Assembly: GCF_902497625.1 (NCBI RefSeq)
Contig: NZ_CABVGX010000006.1
Location: 62,001 to 126,000, forward strand
Direction: 5' to 3'
DNA: 64,000 nt
From: Pseudomonas fluorescens
GTDB taxonomy: Bacteria > Pseudomonadota > Gammaproteobacteria > Pseudomonadales > Pseudomonadaceae
Positions 56,067 to 64,000 of this stretch are shown piece after piece. The translations under genes and the position numbers were made by a program. Below the pieces are notes generated by a model that did not search any database, was not told where the DNA came from, and saw only the letters and a list, made by a program, of their open reading frames with translations. Every line of letters starts with the position of its first letter. The first letter of the stretch is position 1.

Positions 56067-57599
56067 GTGACTGCGCTTAACCTGATTCCCGGCCAATTGA
56101 GCCTTGCCCAACTGCGTGAGATTTATCAACAACCGGTTCGGATCACCCTCGACGACAGCGCCTCGGCGCAGATCGAGGCCAGCGTGGCCTGCGTCGAGCA
56201 AATCCTCGCCGAGAACCGCACCGCGTATGGCATCAACACCGGTTTCGGCCTGCTCGCCTCGACCCGGATCGCCAGTGAAGACCTGGAAAACCTGCAGCGG
56301 TCGCTGGTGTTGTCCCATGCCGCCGGGGTCGGCGAGCCGATCAGCGATGCCTTGGTGCGACTGGTCATGGTGCTCAAGGTCAACAGCCTGAGCCGGGGCT
56401 TTTCCGGCATTCGTCGGGTAGTCATCGATGCCCTGATCGCGCTGATCAATGCCGAAGTGTATCCGCACATTCCGCTAAAAGGATCGGTCGGCGCCTCCGG
56501 CGATCTCGCTCCGTTGGCGCACATGTCGCTGGTGTTGCTGGGCGAAGGCAAGGCTCGCTACAAGGGCGAATGGCTGGAGGCCACCGAGGCGCTGAAAGTC
56601 GCCGGTCTGGTGCCGTTGACCCTGGCGGCGAAAGAAGGCCTGGCGCTGCTCAACGGCACGCAGGTGTCCACCGCTTATGCTTTGCGTGGCCTGTTTGAAG
56701 GCGAAGACCTGTTCGCCGGCGCCGTGGCGCTGGGTGCCTTGACCGTCGAAGCGGTATTGGGCTCGCGTTCGCCGTTCGATGCACGCATCCATGCCGCCCG
56801 CGGCCAGAAAGGCCAGATCGACGCGGCTGCCGCTTATCGCGAGCTGCTCGGCGAGCGCAGTGAAGTCTCCGAATCGCACAAAAATTGCGACAAGGTTCAG
56901 GACCCCTATTCCCTGCGTTGCCAGCCCCAAGTCATGGGCGCCTGCCTGACCCAGTTCCGCCAGGCCGCGGAGGTGCTCGCGGTTGAAGCCAACGCAGTGT
57001 CGGATAACCCGTTGGTGTTTGCCGCTGAAGGCGACGTGATTTCCGGTGGCAACTTCCACGCCGAACCGGTGGCGATGGCGGCGGACAACATGGCTTTGGC
57101 GATTGCAGAAATTGCCTCGCTGAGCGAGCGCCGTATCTCGTTGATGATGGACAAGCACATGTCGCAACTGCCGCCGTTCCTGGTGGCCAATGGCGGGGTC
57201 AACTCCGGTTTCATGATCGCCCAGGTCACGGCGGCAGCGCTGGCCAGCGAGAACAAGGCGTTGTCGCATCCGCATTCGGTGGACAGCCTGCCGACGTCGG
57301 CGAACCAGGAAGACCACGTGTCCATGGCCCCGGCAGCGGGCAAGCGCTTGTGGGAAATGGCCGAAAACACCCGTGGCGTGCTGGCGGTGGAATGGCTGGC
57401 GGCGTGTCAGGGACTGGATTTGCGTGAAGGTTTGAAGACCTCGGCGAAGCTGGAAAAAGCCCGGGCGATTCTGCGTGCGGAAGTGCCGTTTTATGAGAAG
57501 GACCGGTTTTTTGCGCCGGACATCAATGCGGCGACCGAGCTGTTGGCGACGCGTTGTTTGAATGACCTGGTGTCGGTGAAGTTGTTGCCGAGCCTGTAA
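56067..57599 (+). CDS. hutH: Histidine ammonia-lyase HutH (histidase)
   Basis: HutH removes ammonia from L-histidine to give urocanate, the first step of the pathway. The 510 residues carry the MIO motif in [16 protein letters not shown] (Ala-Ser-Gly about 142-144), the catalytic Tyr in [13 protein letters not shown] (about 53) and [17 protein letters not shown] (Tyr about 280, Arg about 283), as well as [16 protein letters not shown]. Start is GTG at 56067, with AAAAGGAG ahead of it; a frame extending back to 55773 overlaps hutH1 and is rejected. It follows hutH1 by 118 bases. Confidence 0.97.
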   Translation: MTALNLIPGQLSLAQLREIYQQPVRITLDDSASAQIEASVACVEQILAENRTAYGINTGFGLLASTRIASEDLENLQRSLVLSHAAGVGEPISDALVRLVMVLKVNSLSRGFSGIRRVVIDALIALINAEVYPHIPLKGSVGASGDLAPLAHMSLVLLGEGKARYKGEWLEATEALKVAGLVPLTLAAKEGLALLNGTQVSTAYALRGLFEGEDLFAGAVALGALTVEAVLGSRSPFDARIHAARGQKGQIDAAAAYRELLGERSEVSESHKNCDKVQDPYSLRCQPQVMGACLTQFRQAAEVLAVEANAVSDNPLVFAAEGDVISGGNFHAEPVAMAADNMALAIAEIASLSERRISLMMDKHMSQLPPFLVANGGVNSGFMIAQVTAAALASENKALSHPHSVDSLPTSANQEDHVSMAPAAGKRLWEMAENTRGVLAVEWLAACQGLDLREGLKTSAKLEKARAILRAEVPFYEKDRFFAPDINAATELLATRCLNDLVSVKLLPSL

Positions 57600-57605
57600 G
57601 GGCCC

Positions 57606-57748
57606 CATCGCGGGCAAGCCCGGCTCCCACAGGGATTGTGTGGACACTGCAAAACCGGTGTGGGGCTGAAGCCATCGCGAGCAGGCTCGCTCCCACAGGG
57701 ATTGTGTGAACGCTGCAGATCCAGTGGGAGCGAGCCTGCTCGCGAATC
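57606..57748. repeat. REP cluster between hutH and hutI
   Basis: A single REP unit (CATCGCGGGCAAGCCCGGCTCCCACAGGG, 57606-57633) is followed by a REPIN whose arms ATCGCGAGCAGGCTCGCTCC and GGAGCGAGCCTGCTCGCGAA lie at about 57673-57701 and 57722-57748. Confidence 0.82.
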
Positions 57749-57775
57749 GATTTTGAACAAGACGAGGAACCCGGG

Positions 57776-58981
57776 ATGAAAACCCTATGGCACAACTGCC
57801 ACGTCGCGACCATGGCGCAAGGCGTCTACTCGATTATCGAGGACGCGGCGATCGTGACGTCCGGTGCGCACATCGAGTGGCTCGGCCCCCAGGCTGAACT
57901 GCCGCCGGGAGACTATTCGGCCACCACCGACTTGAACGGCGCCTGGGTCACCCCAGGCCTGATCGACTGCCACACGCACACGGTGTTCGGCGGTAACCGC
58001 AGCGGTGAATTCGAGCAGCGTCTGCAAGGTGTTAGCTACGCGGACATCGCCGCTGCCGGCGGCGGCATCGCCAGCACCGTCCGCGCCACCCGCGCCGCGT
58101 CCGAGGATGACTTGTTCGCCAGTGCCGCCAGGCGCCTGAAGAGTCTGATGCGCGATGGGGTGACCACCATCGAAATGAAATCCGGTTACGGCCTCGACCT
58201 GGCCAGTGAACGGAAAATCCTCCGGGTCATCCGCCGTCTCGGCGCCGAACTGCCGGTCAGCGTGCGCAGCACCTGTCTCGCCGCCCACGCGATGCCGCCG
58301 GAATACGTGGATCGGGCTGATGACTACATCGACCACATTTGCACGCACATGCTGCCGGCGCTGGCCGCCGAAGGCCTGGTGGATGCGGTCGATGCGTTTT
58401 GCGAATACCTGGCGTTTTCGCCCGCGCAGGTCGAGCGCGTGTTTATCGCCGCCAAACAACTGGGCCTGCCGGTGAAGCTGCATGCCGAGCAATTGTCCTC
58501 GCTCAACGGTTCCAGCCTGGCGGCGCGCTACCACGCACTGTCGGCCGATCACCTGGAGTTCATGACCGAAGATGACGCCATCGCCATGGCTGCTTCCGGC
58601 ACCGTCGCTGTGTTGCTACCTGGTGCGTTCTACTTCCTGCGCGAAACACAATTGCCGCCGATAGAAGCCTTGCGCAAACACGGGGTGAAAATCGCCATCG
58701 CCAGCGACCTGAATCCAGGCACCTCACCGGGACTGTCGTTGCGCCTGATGCTGAACATGGCTTGCACCTGTTTCCGCATGACCCCGGAAGAAGCGCTGGC
58801 GGGCGCGACGATTCACGCCGCCACCGCGTTGGGAATGGCCGACACCCATGGTTCGCTGGAAGTTGGCAAAGTCGCGGATTTCGTCGCCTGGCAAATTGAT
58901 CGTCCCGCCGACCTGTCGTATTGGCTGGGCGGCGATCTGGAAAAACGCGTCGTGCGCCACGGCGTCGAAACGAGTCTGTAG
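57776..58981 (+). CDS. hutI: Imidazolonepropionase HutI
   Basis: HutI opens the imidazolone ring to form N-formimidoyl-glutamate, step 3. The 401-residue amidohydrolase-fold enzyme has the metal motif [19 protein letters not shown] (about 62-80), [12 protein letters not shown], the substrate-contact FLAAH-like [29 protein letters not shown] and [26 protein letters not shown] at 57776 follows GAGGAAC. It is 177 bases after hutH with REP elements in between and 10 bases before hutG. Confidence 0.97.
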   Translation: MKTLWHNCHVATMAQGVYSIIEDAAIVTSGAHIEWLGPQAELPPGDYSATTDLNGAWVTPGLIDCHTHTVFGGNRSGEFEQRLQGVSYADIAAAGGGIASTVRATRAASEDDLFASAARRLKSLMRDGVTTIEMKSGYGLDLASERKILRVIRRLGAELPVSVRSTCLAAHAMPPEYVDRADDYIDHICTHMLPALAAEGLVDAVDAFCEYLAFSPAQVERVFIAAKQLGLPVKLHAEQLSSLNGSSLAARYHALSADHLEFMTEDDAIAMAASGTVAVLLPGAFYFLRETQLPPIEALRKHGVKIAIASDLNPGTSPGLSLRLMLNMACTCFRMTPEEALAGATIHAATALGMADTHGSLEVGKVADFVAWQIDRPADLSYWLGGDLEKRVVRHGVETSL

Positions 58982-58991
58982 GAGAGCAGTT

Positions 58992-59795
58992 GTGGATAAG
59001 GTTCTGAATTTCAAACAAGGCCGTGTGCCGCTGTTGATCAGCATGCCCCACGCCGGTCTGCGCCTGACACCGGCCGTCGAGGCCGGCCTGATCGGTGATG
59101 CGAAAAGCCTGCCGGACACCGACTGGCATATCCCCAAGCTGTATGAATTCGCCGATGAGCTTGGCGCCAGTACACTGGCTGCCGAATATTCGCGATTCGT
59201 TATCGACCTCAACCGTCCATCTGACGACAAACCGTTATATGCCGGCGCTACCACTGGCTTATACCCGGCAACGCTGTTCGACGGCATTGCATTGTTTCAC
59301 GAGGGCAAGGAACCGTCAGCAGCGGAGCGGGCAAGTTATCTGGAGAAGATCTGGACGCCCTACCACAGTACGTTGCAGCGCGAGTTGGCGCGGCTGAAAG
59401 CCGAGTTCGGCTACGCGCTGCTGTTCGATGCGCATTCGATCCGCTCGATCATCCCGCACTTGTTTGACGGCAAACTGCCGGACTTCAACCTTGGAACCTT
59501 CAATGGCGCCAGTTGCGATCCGCAGTTGGCCGCTCAGCTGGAAGCGATTTGCGCGCAGCATGCCGAGTACAGCCATGTGCTGAACGGCCGCTTCAAGGGC
59601 GGTCACATCACCCGCCACTACGGCAACCCGGCCGACCACATTCATGCGGTGCAGCTGGAATTGTGTCAGAGCACGTACATGGAAGAGTTCGAGCCGTTCC
59701 GCCATCGGCCGGATCTGGCAGAGCCGACTCAGGTTGTCCTCCGGGAACTGCTGCAAGGGCTGTTGGCGTGGGGCGAACAACGCTACAACGCCTGA
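58992..59795 (+). CDS. hutG: N-formylglutamate deformylase HutG
   Basis: HutG hydrolyses N-formyl-glutamate to glutamate and formate, the last step. The 267 residues contain PLLISMPHAGLRLTP (about 10-25, metal His), the DTDWHIPKLYEFADELGAS segment and ALLFDAHSIRSIIPHLFDG, as well as GGHITRHYGNPADHIHAVQLELCQSTYM. GTG at 58992 (ribosome-binding AGGAGA) gives the family length; the longer frame to 58848 overlaps hutI too far to be likely. It ends the hut locus; an inverted repeat follows. Confidence 0.96.
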   Translation: MDKVLNFKQGRVPLLISMPHAGLRLTPAVEAGLIGDAKSLPDTDWHIPKLYEFADELGASTLAAEYSRFVIDLNRPSDDKPLYAGATTGLYPATLFDGIALFHEGKEPSAAERASYLEKIWTPYHSTLQRELARLKAEFGYALLFDAHSIRSIIPHLFDGKLPDFNLGTFNGASCDPQLAAQLEAICAQHAEYSHVLNGRFKGGHITRHYGNPADHIHAVQLELCQSTYMEEFEPFRHRPDLAEPTQVVLRELLQGLLAWGEQRYNA

Positions 59796-59810
59796 CCCGA
59801 CCCCGACCCC

Positions 59811-59893
59811 GGAGCTGTCGAGAGAAACGAGGCTGCGATCTTTTGATCCTGAATAAATCCAAAGATCGCAGCCTCGTTTCACTCGACAGCTCC
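59811..59893. repeat. Inverted repeat after hutG (GGAGCTGTCGAG type)
   Basis: GGAGCTGTCGAG and CTCGACAGCTCC, plus an inner AACGAGGCTGCGATC/GATCGCAGCCTCGTT pair, form a long stem around the loop. Related to the element at 34407. Confidence 0.82.
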
Positions 59894-60043
59894 TACGACG
59901 TCATCAGGTCAGGTTAAACGTCGCTCATGAGGCGCCTGCCATTGCCGGGGCATGCTCATTCACGTCAATCGGGTTTATGATGCCGAACGGCAGAATAATA
60001 GAAGTCCCCCCAGGGATGACCTCGACCCCTTACGGAGCGCGCA

Positions 60044-61015
60044 ATGCAGACTTTGTACCCGCAGATCAAACCCTACGCCCGGCATGATCTGGCTGTCGAT
60101 GAAACCCACACGCTGTACGTTGACGAAAGCGGCTCTCCGGAAGGATTGCCGGTGGTGTTTATCCACGGCGGTCCCGGTGCCGGGTGTGATGCCCAGAGTC
60201 GCTGTTATTTTGATCCCAATCTTTATCGCATTGTCACCTTCGACCAGCGCGGTTGCGGTCGCTCGACGCCCCATGCGAGCCTGGAGAACAACACCACCTG
60301 GGACCTGGTCGCAGACCTTGAGCGAATCCGCCAACACCTGGGTATCGACAAATGGGTGCTATTCGGCGGTTCGTGGGGCTCGACCCTGGCACTGGCCTAC
60401 GCGCAAACCCATCCAGAGCGGGTACACGGTCTGATTCTTCGCGGGATTTTTCTCTGCCGTCCGCAGGAAATCGAGTGGTTCTACCAGGCGGGCGCCAGTC
60501 GTCTGTTCCCCGATTACTGGCAGGACTACATCGCGCCGATTCCGCTGGACGAGCGCGACGATTTGCTCTCGGCGTTCCACAAGCGATTGATCGGCAACGA
60601 TCAGATCGCGCAAATGCACGCAGCGAAAGCCTGGTCCATGTGGGAAGGCCGCACGGCAACCCTGCGCCCGAACCCCTTGGTGGTTGATCGTTTCTCCGAG
60701 CCGCAGCGTGCGTTGTCCATCGCCCGCATCGAATGTCACTACTTCAGCAACAACGCTTTCCTCGAACCCAACCAGCTGATTCGCGACATGGGCAAGATCG
60801 CCCATCTGCCGGGCGTGATCGTCCACGGTCGCTATGACGTGATCTGCCCCCTCGATAACGCCTGGGAGCTCCATCAGAACTGGCCGAACAGCGAACTGCA
60901 GGTCATCCGCGATGCCGGCCACGCGGCCTCCGAACCGGGCATTACCGACGCGTTGGTGCGTGCTGCCAACCAGATGGCGCGGCGCCTGCTCGACCTTTCT
61001 CCCGACGAAGCATGA
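60044..61015 (+). CDS. pip: Prolyl aminopeptidase (proline iminopeptidase)
   Basis: Pip removes N-terminal proline from peptides. The 323-residue S33 alpha/beta hydrolase shows [16 protein letters not shown] (about 35-50), [11 protein letters not shown], the catalytic Ser in [21 protein letters not shown] (about 110) and the late [19 protein letters not shown] and AGHAASEPG with catalytic Asp and His. The ATG at 60044 is the family start. The stop overlaps dtd by four bases. Confidence 0.95.
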   Translation: MQTLYPQIKPYARHDLAVDETHTLYVDESGSPEGLPVVFIHGGPGAGCDAQSRCYFDPNLYRIVTFDQRGCGRSTPHASLENNTTWDLVADLERIRQHLGIDKWVLFGGSWGSTLALAYAQTHPERVHGLILRGIFLCRPQEIEWFYQAGASRLFPDYWQDYIAPIPLDERDDLLSAFHKRLIGNDQIAQMHAAKAWSMWEGRTATLRPNPLVVDRFSEPQRALSIARIECHYFSNNAFLEPNQLIRDMGKIAHLPGVIVHGRYDVICPLDNAWELHQNWPNSELQVIRDAGHAASEPGITDALVRAANQMARRLLDLSPDEA

Positions 61016-61449
61016 AAGGCCTTCTGCAACGGGTGAGTGCCGCTCGGGTCGAGGTCGCGGGCGAGGTGATCGGCGCCGTCGATCAAGGGCTGCTGGTATT
61101 GGTCGCGGTGGAGCCGGCAGACACTCCGGCCAGCGCCGACAAACTTCTGCATAAGCTGCTTAACTATCGTGTGTTCAGTGACGCCGAGGGCAAGATGAAT
61201 CTGTCCCTGGCGGATGTCGGCGGAGGGCTCCTGCTGGTCTCTCAGTTCACCTTGGCCGCCGACACCAAAAGCGGGCTGCGGCCGGGTTTCTCAACGGCTG
61301 CCCCTCCGGCCTTGGGCGAGGAGTTGTTCGACTATCTATTAAGCCAAGCGAAACAGGTGCATGGCACTGTGGCATCAGGTAGATTCGGCGCGGATATGCA
61401 GGTGCATCTGGTCAATGACGGCCCGGTCACCTTCCTGTTGCAGACGTGA
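61012..61449 (+). CDS. dtd: D-aminoacyl-tRNA deacylase (Dtd)
   Basis: Dtd hydrolyses D-amino acids wrongly attached to tRNA, so proofreading translation. The 145 residues carry [39 protein letters not shown], the [17 protein letters not shown] motif, and the Gly-cisPro substrate loop NDGPVTFLL at the C-terminus. The ATG overlaps the pip stop (ATGA), which means coupled translation. Standard family length. Confidence 0.95.
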   Translation: MKGLLQRVSAARVEVAGEVIGAVDQGLLVLVAVEPADTPASADKLLHKLLNYRVFSDAEGKMNLSLADVGGGLLLVSQFTLAADTKSGLRPGFSTAAPPALGEELFDYLLSQAKQVHGTVASGRFGADMQVHLVNDGPVTFLLQT

Positions 61450-61770
61450 AAGCGCTTGAAACAACTTTTTAAGCGCTTATCGCCTGAAAACAGGGGTTTT
61501 TCGCGAAAAATACTTGCTGGCGCCTGATGCGTTGTAACGCGGCCTGCTAGATAATCGCGCGCTACGGGGATCGGCGTTCGTTGGTCCGTTTTTGACTTAG
61601 GTAGAGACTTGTCCTGGGCCTGTTGGGGAATCATTTTGCCCCATGGGAGTCGGAACAATGCTCGCCAACTTGGCAAGAGTCGCTGGCAAGGCCGGTTTTT
61701 TGAACCGCTAACCATGCTGGCACTTTAACTGGCCGTTGGTTTTTTGATCTGTTTTCGGCGAGGGTTGCTC
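61450..61770. other. Intergenic region before opgG
   Basis: A 321-bp gene-free stretch. Two AAGCGCTT copies (61450-61457 and 61471-61478) form a small inverted repeat just after dtd, and a GATAAT-like -10 occurs near 61550. No strong terminator or operator is seen. Confidence 0.4.
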
Positions 61771-63597
61771 GTGATTGTTAGTCCCTGTAATGCACCAAAA
61801 TTGACTGCCAAACGGTTCCGAAGCGCTCTGGTAGCGGGCTCTGCTCTGCTCTGCCTGCTCAGCGCCGGACAGCTTTGGGCATTCAATCTGGAGGATGTGT
61901 CGGTCAAGGCAAAAGAGCTGGCCGGGCAGAAGTACGAAGCCCCGCGCAGTAATCTGCCAAACGAATTCCGTGAAATGAAATTCGCGGACTATCAGAAAAT
62001 TCGTTTCCGCACTGAAAAAGCTGAATGGGCCGATCAGAAAACCCCGTTCAAGCTGTCGTTCTATCACCAGGGTATGCATTTCGATACACCGGTAAAAATC
62101 AACGAAATCACCGCCAACAACGTTCAGGAAATCAAATACGACCCTACTCGTTTTGATTTCGGCGATGTTCAGTTCGATCCGAAAGCCACCGAGCAACTGG
62201 GTTATGCCGGTTTCCGTGTGCTTTACCCGATCAACAAGGCTGACAAGCAAGACGAAATCATGACCATGCTCGGCGCGAGTTATTTCCGCGTTGTCGGCAA
62301 GGGGCACACCTATGGTCTGTCCGCTCGCGGTATGGCCATCGATACCGCGTTGCCGTCCGGCGAAGAGTTTCCGCGTTTCACCGAATTCTGGATTCAACAA
62401 CCGAAGCCGGGCGACAAGCACCTGGTGATTTTCGCGCTGCTGGATTCGCCCCGCGCTACCGGCGCCTATCGCCTGACCCTGCGTCCTGGCAGCGACACCG
62501 TTGTCGACGTCAAGGCTCGCATGTTCCTGCGTGACAAGGTCACCAAGCTTGGCGTCGCGCCGCTGACCAGCATGTTCCTGTTCGGCGCCAACCAGCCGTC
62601 CAAGGTGCTCAACTATCGTCGCGAGCTGCACGACTCCAGCGGTCTGTCGATTCATGCCGGCAACGGTGAGTGGATCTGGCGTCCTCTGAACAACCCGAAA
62701 CATCTCTCCGTCAGCAACTTCTCCATCGAGAACCCGCGTGGTTTTGGTTTGCTGCAGCGTGGCCGTGACTTCAGCCACTACGAAGACCTTGATGACCGCT
62801 ACGACAAGCGTCCAAGTGCCTGGATCGAACCGAAAGGCGATTGGGGCAAGGGCTCTGTAGATCTGGTGGAAATTCCGACCGCCGACGAAACCAACGACAA
62901 CATCGTTGCTTTCTGGAGCCCCGAAAAGCTGCCTGAGCCAGGCCAGCCGCTCGACGTTGCCTACCGCATGCACTGGACCATTGACGAAGCTGCGCTGCAC
63001 GCTCCGGACAGCGCCTGGGTGAAACAGACCCTGCGTTCCACCGGTGACGTCAAACAATCGAATCTGATCCGTCAGCCGGACGGCAGCGTTGCTTATCTGG
63101 TCGACTTCGAAGGCCCGTCGCTGCTGGCGCTGCCGGAAGACACCGACGTGCGTAGTCAGGTCAGCGTTGGCGATAACGCCGAACTGGTCGAGAACAGCGT
63201 TCGTTACAACCCGGACACCAAAGGCTGGCGCCTGACGCTGCGCATGAAGATCAAGGACCCGGGCAAGGCCACCGAGATGCGTGCTGCACTGGTCAAGAAC
63301 ATTGTCACGGCCGACCTGGCCAAGACCCTGCCGACCTCCAATTCCTCCGTTGCCAAAGCCGACAAGGTCGCTGCCAGGCAGCAGGAGAAAGAGGACAAGG
63401 AAGCCAAGCTGGCCGAGGCCAAGCTCGCCGAAGCCAAACAGGCCGAAGCCAAGCCGGTCGCCACTACCAAGGAACAGGACAACAAAGACGCCAAGCAGCC
63501 AGTCGCTGCCGAAGCGGCCCCAGCCACACCGGAATCGGCACCGACTGAAGAAGTCCTGACCGAGACCTGGAGCTACCAGTTGCCTGCCGATGAGTAA
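61771..63597 (+). CDS. opgG: Glucan biosynthesis protein OpgG (MdoG)
   Basis: OpgG builds the branched backbone of osmoregulated periplasmic glucans together with OpgH. The 608 residues have an N-terminal signal peptide (about 10-35, [21 protein letters not shown]), the OpgD/G domain starting [21 protein letters not shown] and the end near [24 protein letters not shown]-terminal tail of about 85 residues follows, rich in AEAK repeats ([20 protein letters not shown]). E. coli MdoG lacks this tail. I use GTG at 61771, which has GAGG upstream; an earlier ATG at 61744 gives a less likely start. Confidence 0.95.
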   Translation: MIVSPCNAPKLTAKRFRSALVAGSALLCLLSAGQLWAFNLEDVSVKAKELAGQKYEAPRSNLPNEFREMKFADYQKIRFRTEKAEWADQKTPFKLSFYHQGMHFDTPVKINEITANNVQEIKYDPTRFDFGDVQFDPKATEQLGYAGFRVLYPINKADKQDEIMTMLGASYFRVVGKGHTYGLSARGMAIDTALPSGEEFPRFTEFWIQQPKPGDKHLVIFALLDSPRATGAYRLTLRPGSDTVVDVKARMFLRDKVTKLGVAPLTSMFLFGANQPSKVLNYRRELHDSSGLSIHAGNGEWIWRPLNNPKHLSVSNFSIENPRGFGLLQRGRDFSHYEDLDDRYDKRPSAWIEPKGDWGKGSVDLVEIPTADETNDNIVAFWSPEKLPEPGQPLDVAYRMHWTIDEAALHAPDSAWVKQTLRSTGDVKQSNLIRQPDGSVAYLVDFEGPSLLALPEDTDVRSQVSVGDNAELVENSVRYNPDTKGWRLTLRMKIKDPGKATEMRAALVKNIVTADLAKTLPTSNSSVAKADKVAARQQEKEDKEAKLAEAKLAEAKQAEAKPVATTKEQDNKDAKQPVAAEAAPATPESAPTEEVLTETWSYQLPADE

Positions 63598-64000
63598 TTC
63601 TCAAGTACAGCCAGAGACTCTTGCCGAGTATCTGGCGCATTTACCGATGACCGATGAGCAGCGCGCGGAACTCGCGGGCTGCCAGTCGTTCAGTGAACTG
63701 CACCAGCGTCTGTCGTCCTCGACGTTCGACGCGCCGGCCGAGGCTGCTCAAGCTTCGGTCGGCAAACGCCTGACGTTGAACACTGCTGAAGAACTCGAAG
63801 AAGCGGAAATGCTGGCGATGGATGCCAGCGGTCGCGTGGTCCTCAAGGCCACGCCGCCGATTCGGCGGACCAAAGTCGTGCCGGAGCCGTGGCGCACCAA
63901 TATCCTGGTGCGTGGCTGGCGCCGTCTGACCGGTCGCACCAATCCGCCGCCACTGCCTAAAGATGAGAACGTGCTGCCGGCGGCCCGCTGGCGTACGGTT
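63590..64000 (+). CDS. opgH: Glucans biosynthesis glucosyltransferase OpgH, N-terminal part
   Basis: The frame starts with ATG at 63590, overlaps the end of opgG by eight bases, and stays open for 137 codons to the window edge. The sequence ([20 protein letters not shown] at the start, then [21 protein letters not shown]) is the cytoplasmic N-terminus of OpgH, the membrane glucosyltransferase for periplasmic glucans; the transmembrane and GT2 catalytic parts lie beyond the window. The pair opgG-opgH is a conserved operon. Confidence 0.92.
   Translation, partial: MSNSQVQPETLAEYLAHLPMTDEQRAELAGCQSFSELHQRLSSSTFDAPAEAAQASVGKRLTLNTAEELEEAEMLAMDASGRVVLKATPPIRRTKVVPEPWRTNILVRGWRRLTGRTNPPPLPKDENVLPAARWRTV

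Overview
The window is chromosomal DNA of a fluorescent Pseudomonas (P. fluorescens group). This is inferred from high G+C with strong third-position bias, the his, hut, ntrBC-glnA and opgGH gene orders, near-textbook Pseudomonas protein sequences, and many REP/REPIN palindromes of the types 'GTGGGAGCGAGCCTGCTCGC' and 'GTAGCAGCTGCCGAAGGCTG'. Almost all of it is core genome; no phage, integrase, insertion sequence or CRISPR array was seen.

Layout: (1) 1-5752, minus strand: a cut-off unknown gene, an alpha/beta hydrolase, an N-terminally short DUF1016-type nuclease, tRNA-Phe with a clear promoter and terminator, then asmA-mutY-yggX. (2) 6080-7744, an OFA-family MFS transporter. (3) 8013-11195, hisB-hisH-(DUF2164)-hisA-hisF, followed by a periplasmic solute-binding protein. 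(4) 12044-18810, minus strand: an AT-richer secreted trypsin-like protease, then the envelope cluster yibQ-like deacetylase, ctpA, envC, gpmI; divergent from this are a YibN-like rhodanese, grxC and secB. (5) 20337-21231, trmL and a divergent small membrane protein sharing a CATG start, then a 550-bp spacer with a structured triple repeat. (6) 21781-27261, nitrogen control: ntrC, ntrB, two tandem DUF4124 genes and glnA, the last with a sigma-54 promoter. (7) 27593-31664, thiI, typA and a YkgJ-type cysteine-cluster protein. (8) 31921-40936, glgP, a DUF2339-DUF3999 membrane pair, fbp and a DUF924 gene. (9) 41054-44063, a PctA-like chemoreceptor and two lipoproteins. (10) 44184-59795, the complete histidine-utilisation (hut) locus. 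(11) 60044-64000, pip-dtd and opgG-opgH, the last cut by the window end.

The hut locus is the functional centrepiece. HutC (repressor) is divergent from hutF; hutD follows hutC. hutU has a near-consensus sigma-54 promoter whose predicted start site lies inside a HutC-type operator. Uptake is covered by an NCS1 permease and an ABC transporter (hutXWV). The catabolic chain is HutH (histidine to urocanate), HutU, HutI, HutF and HutG (to glutamate and formate). Nitrogen and carbon control link this locus to the ntrBC/glnA block.

The most unusual observations are: the first ammonia-lyase paralogue (HutH1) lacks the Ala-Ser-Gly triad that forms the MIO cofactor; the hutV/hutH1 junction is present in three diverged tandem copies, leaving two 9-codon mini-ORFs that carry copies of the hutH1 start region; and the spacer at 21231-21555 holds an approximately 80-bp repeat with compensating hairpin changes in front of a strong terminator. 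No wholly new multi-gene system is evident.
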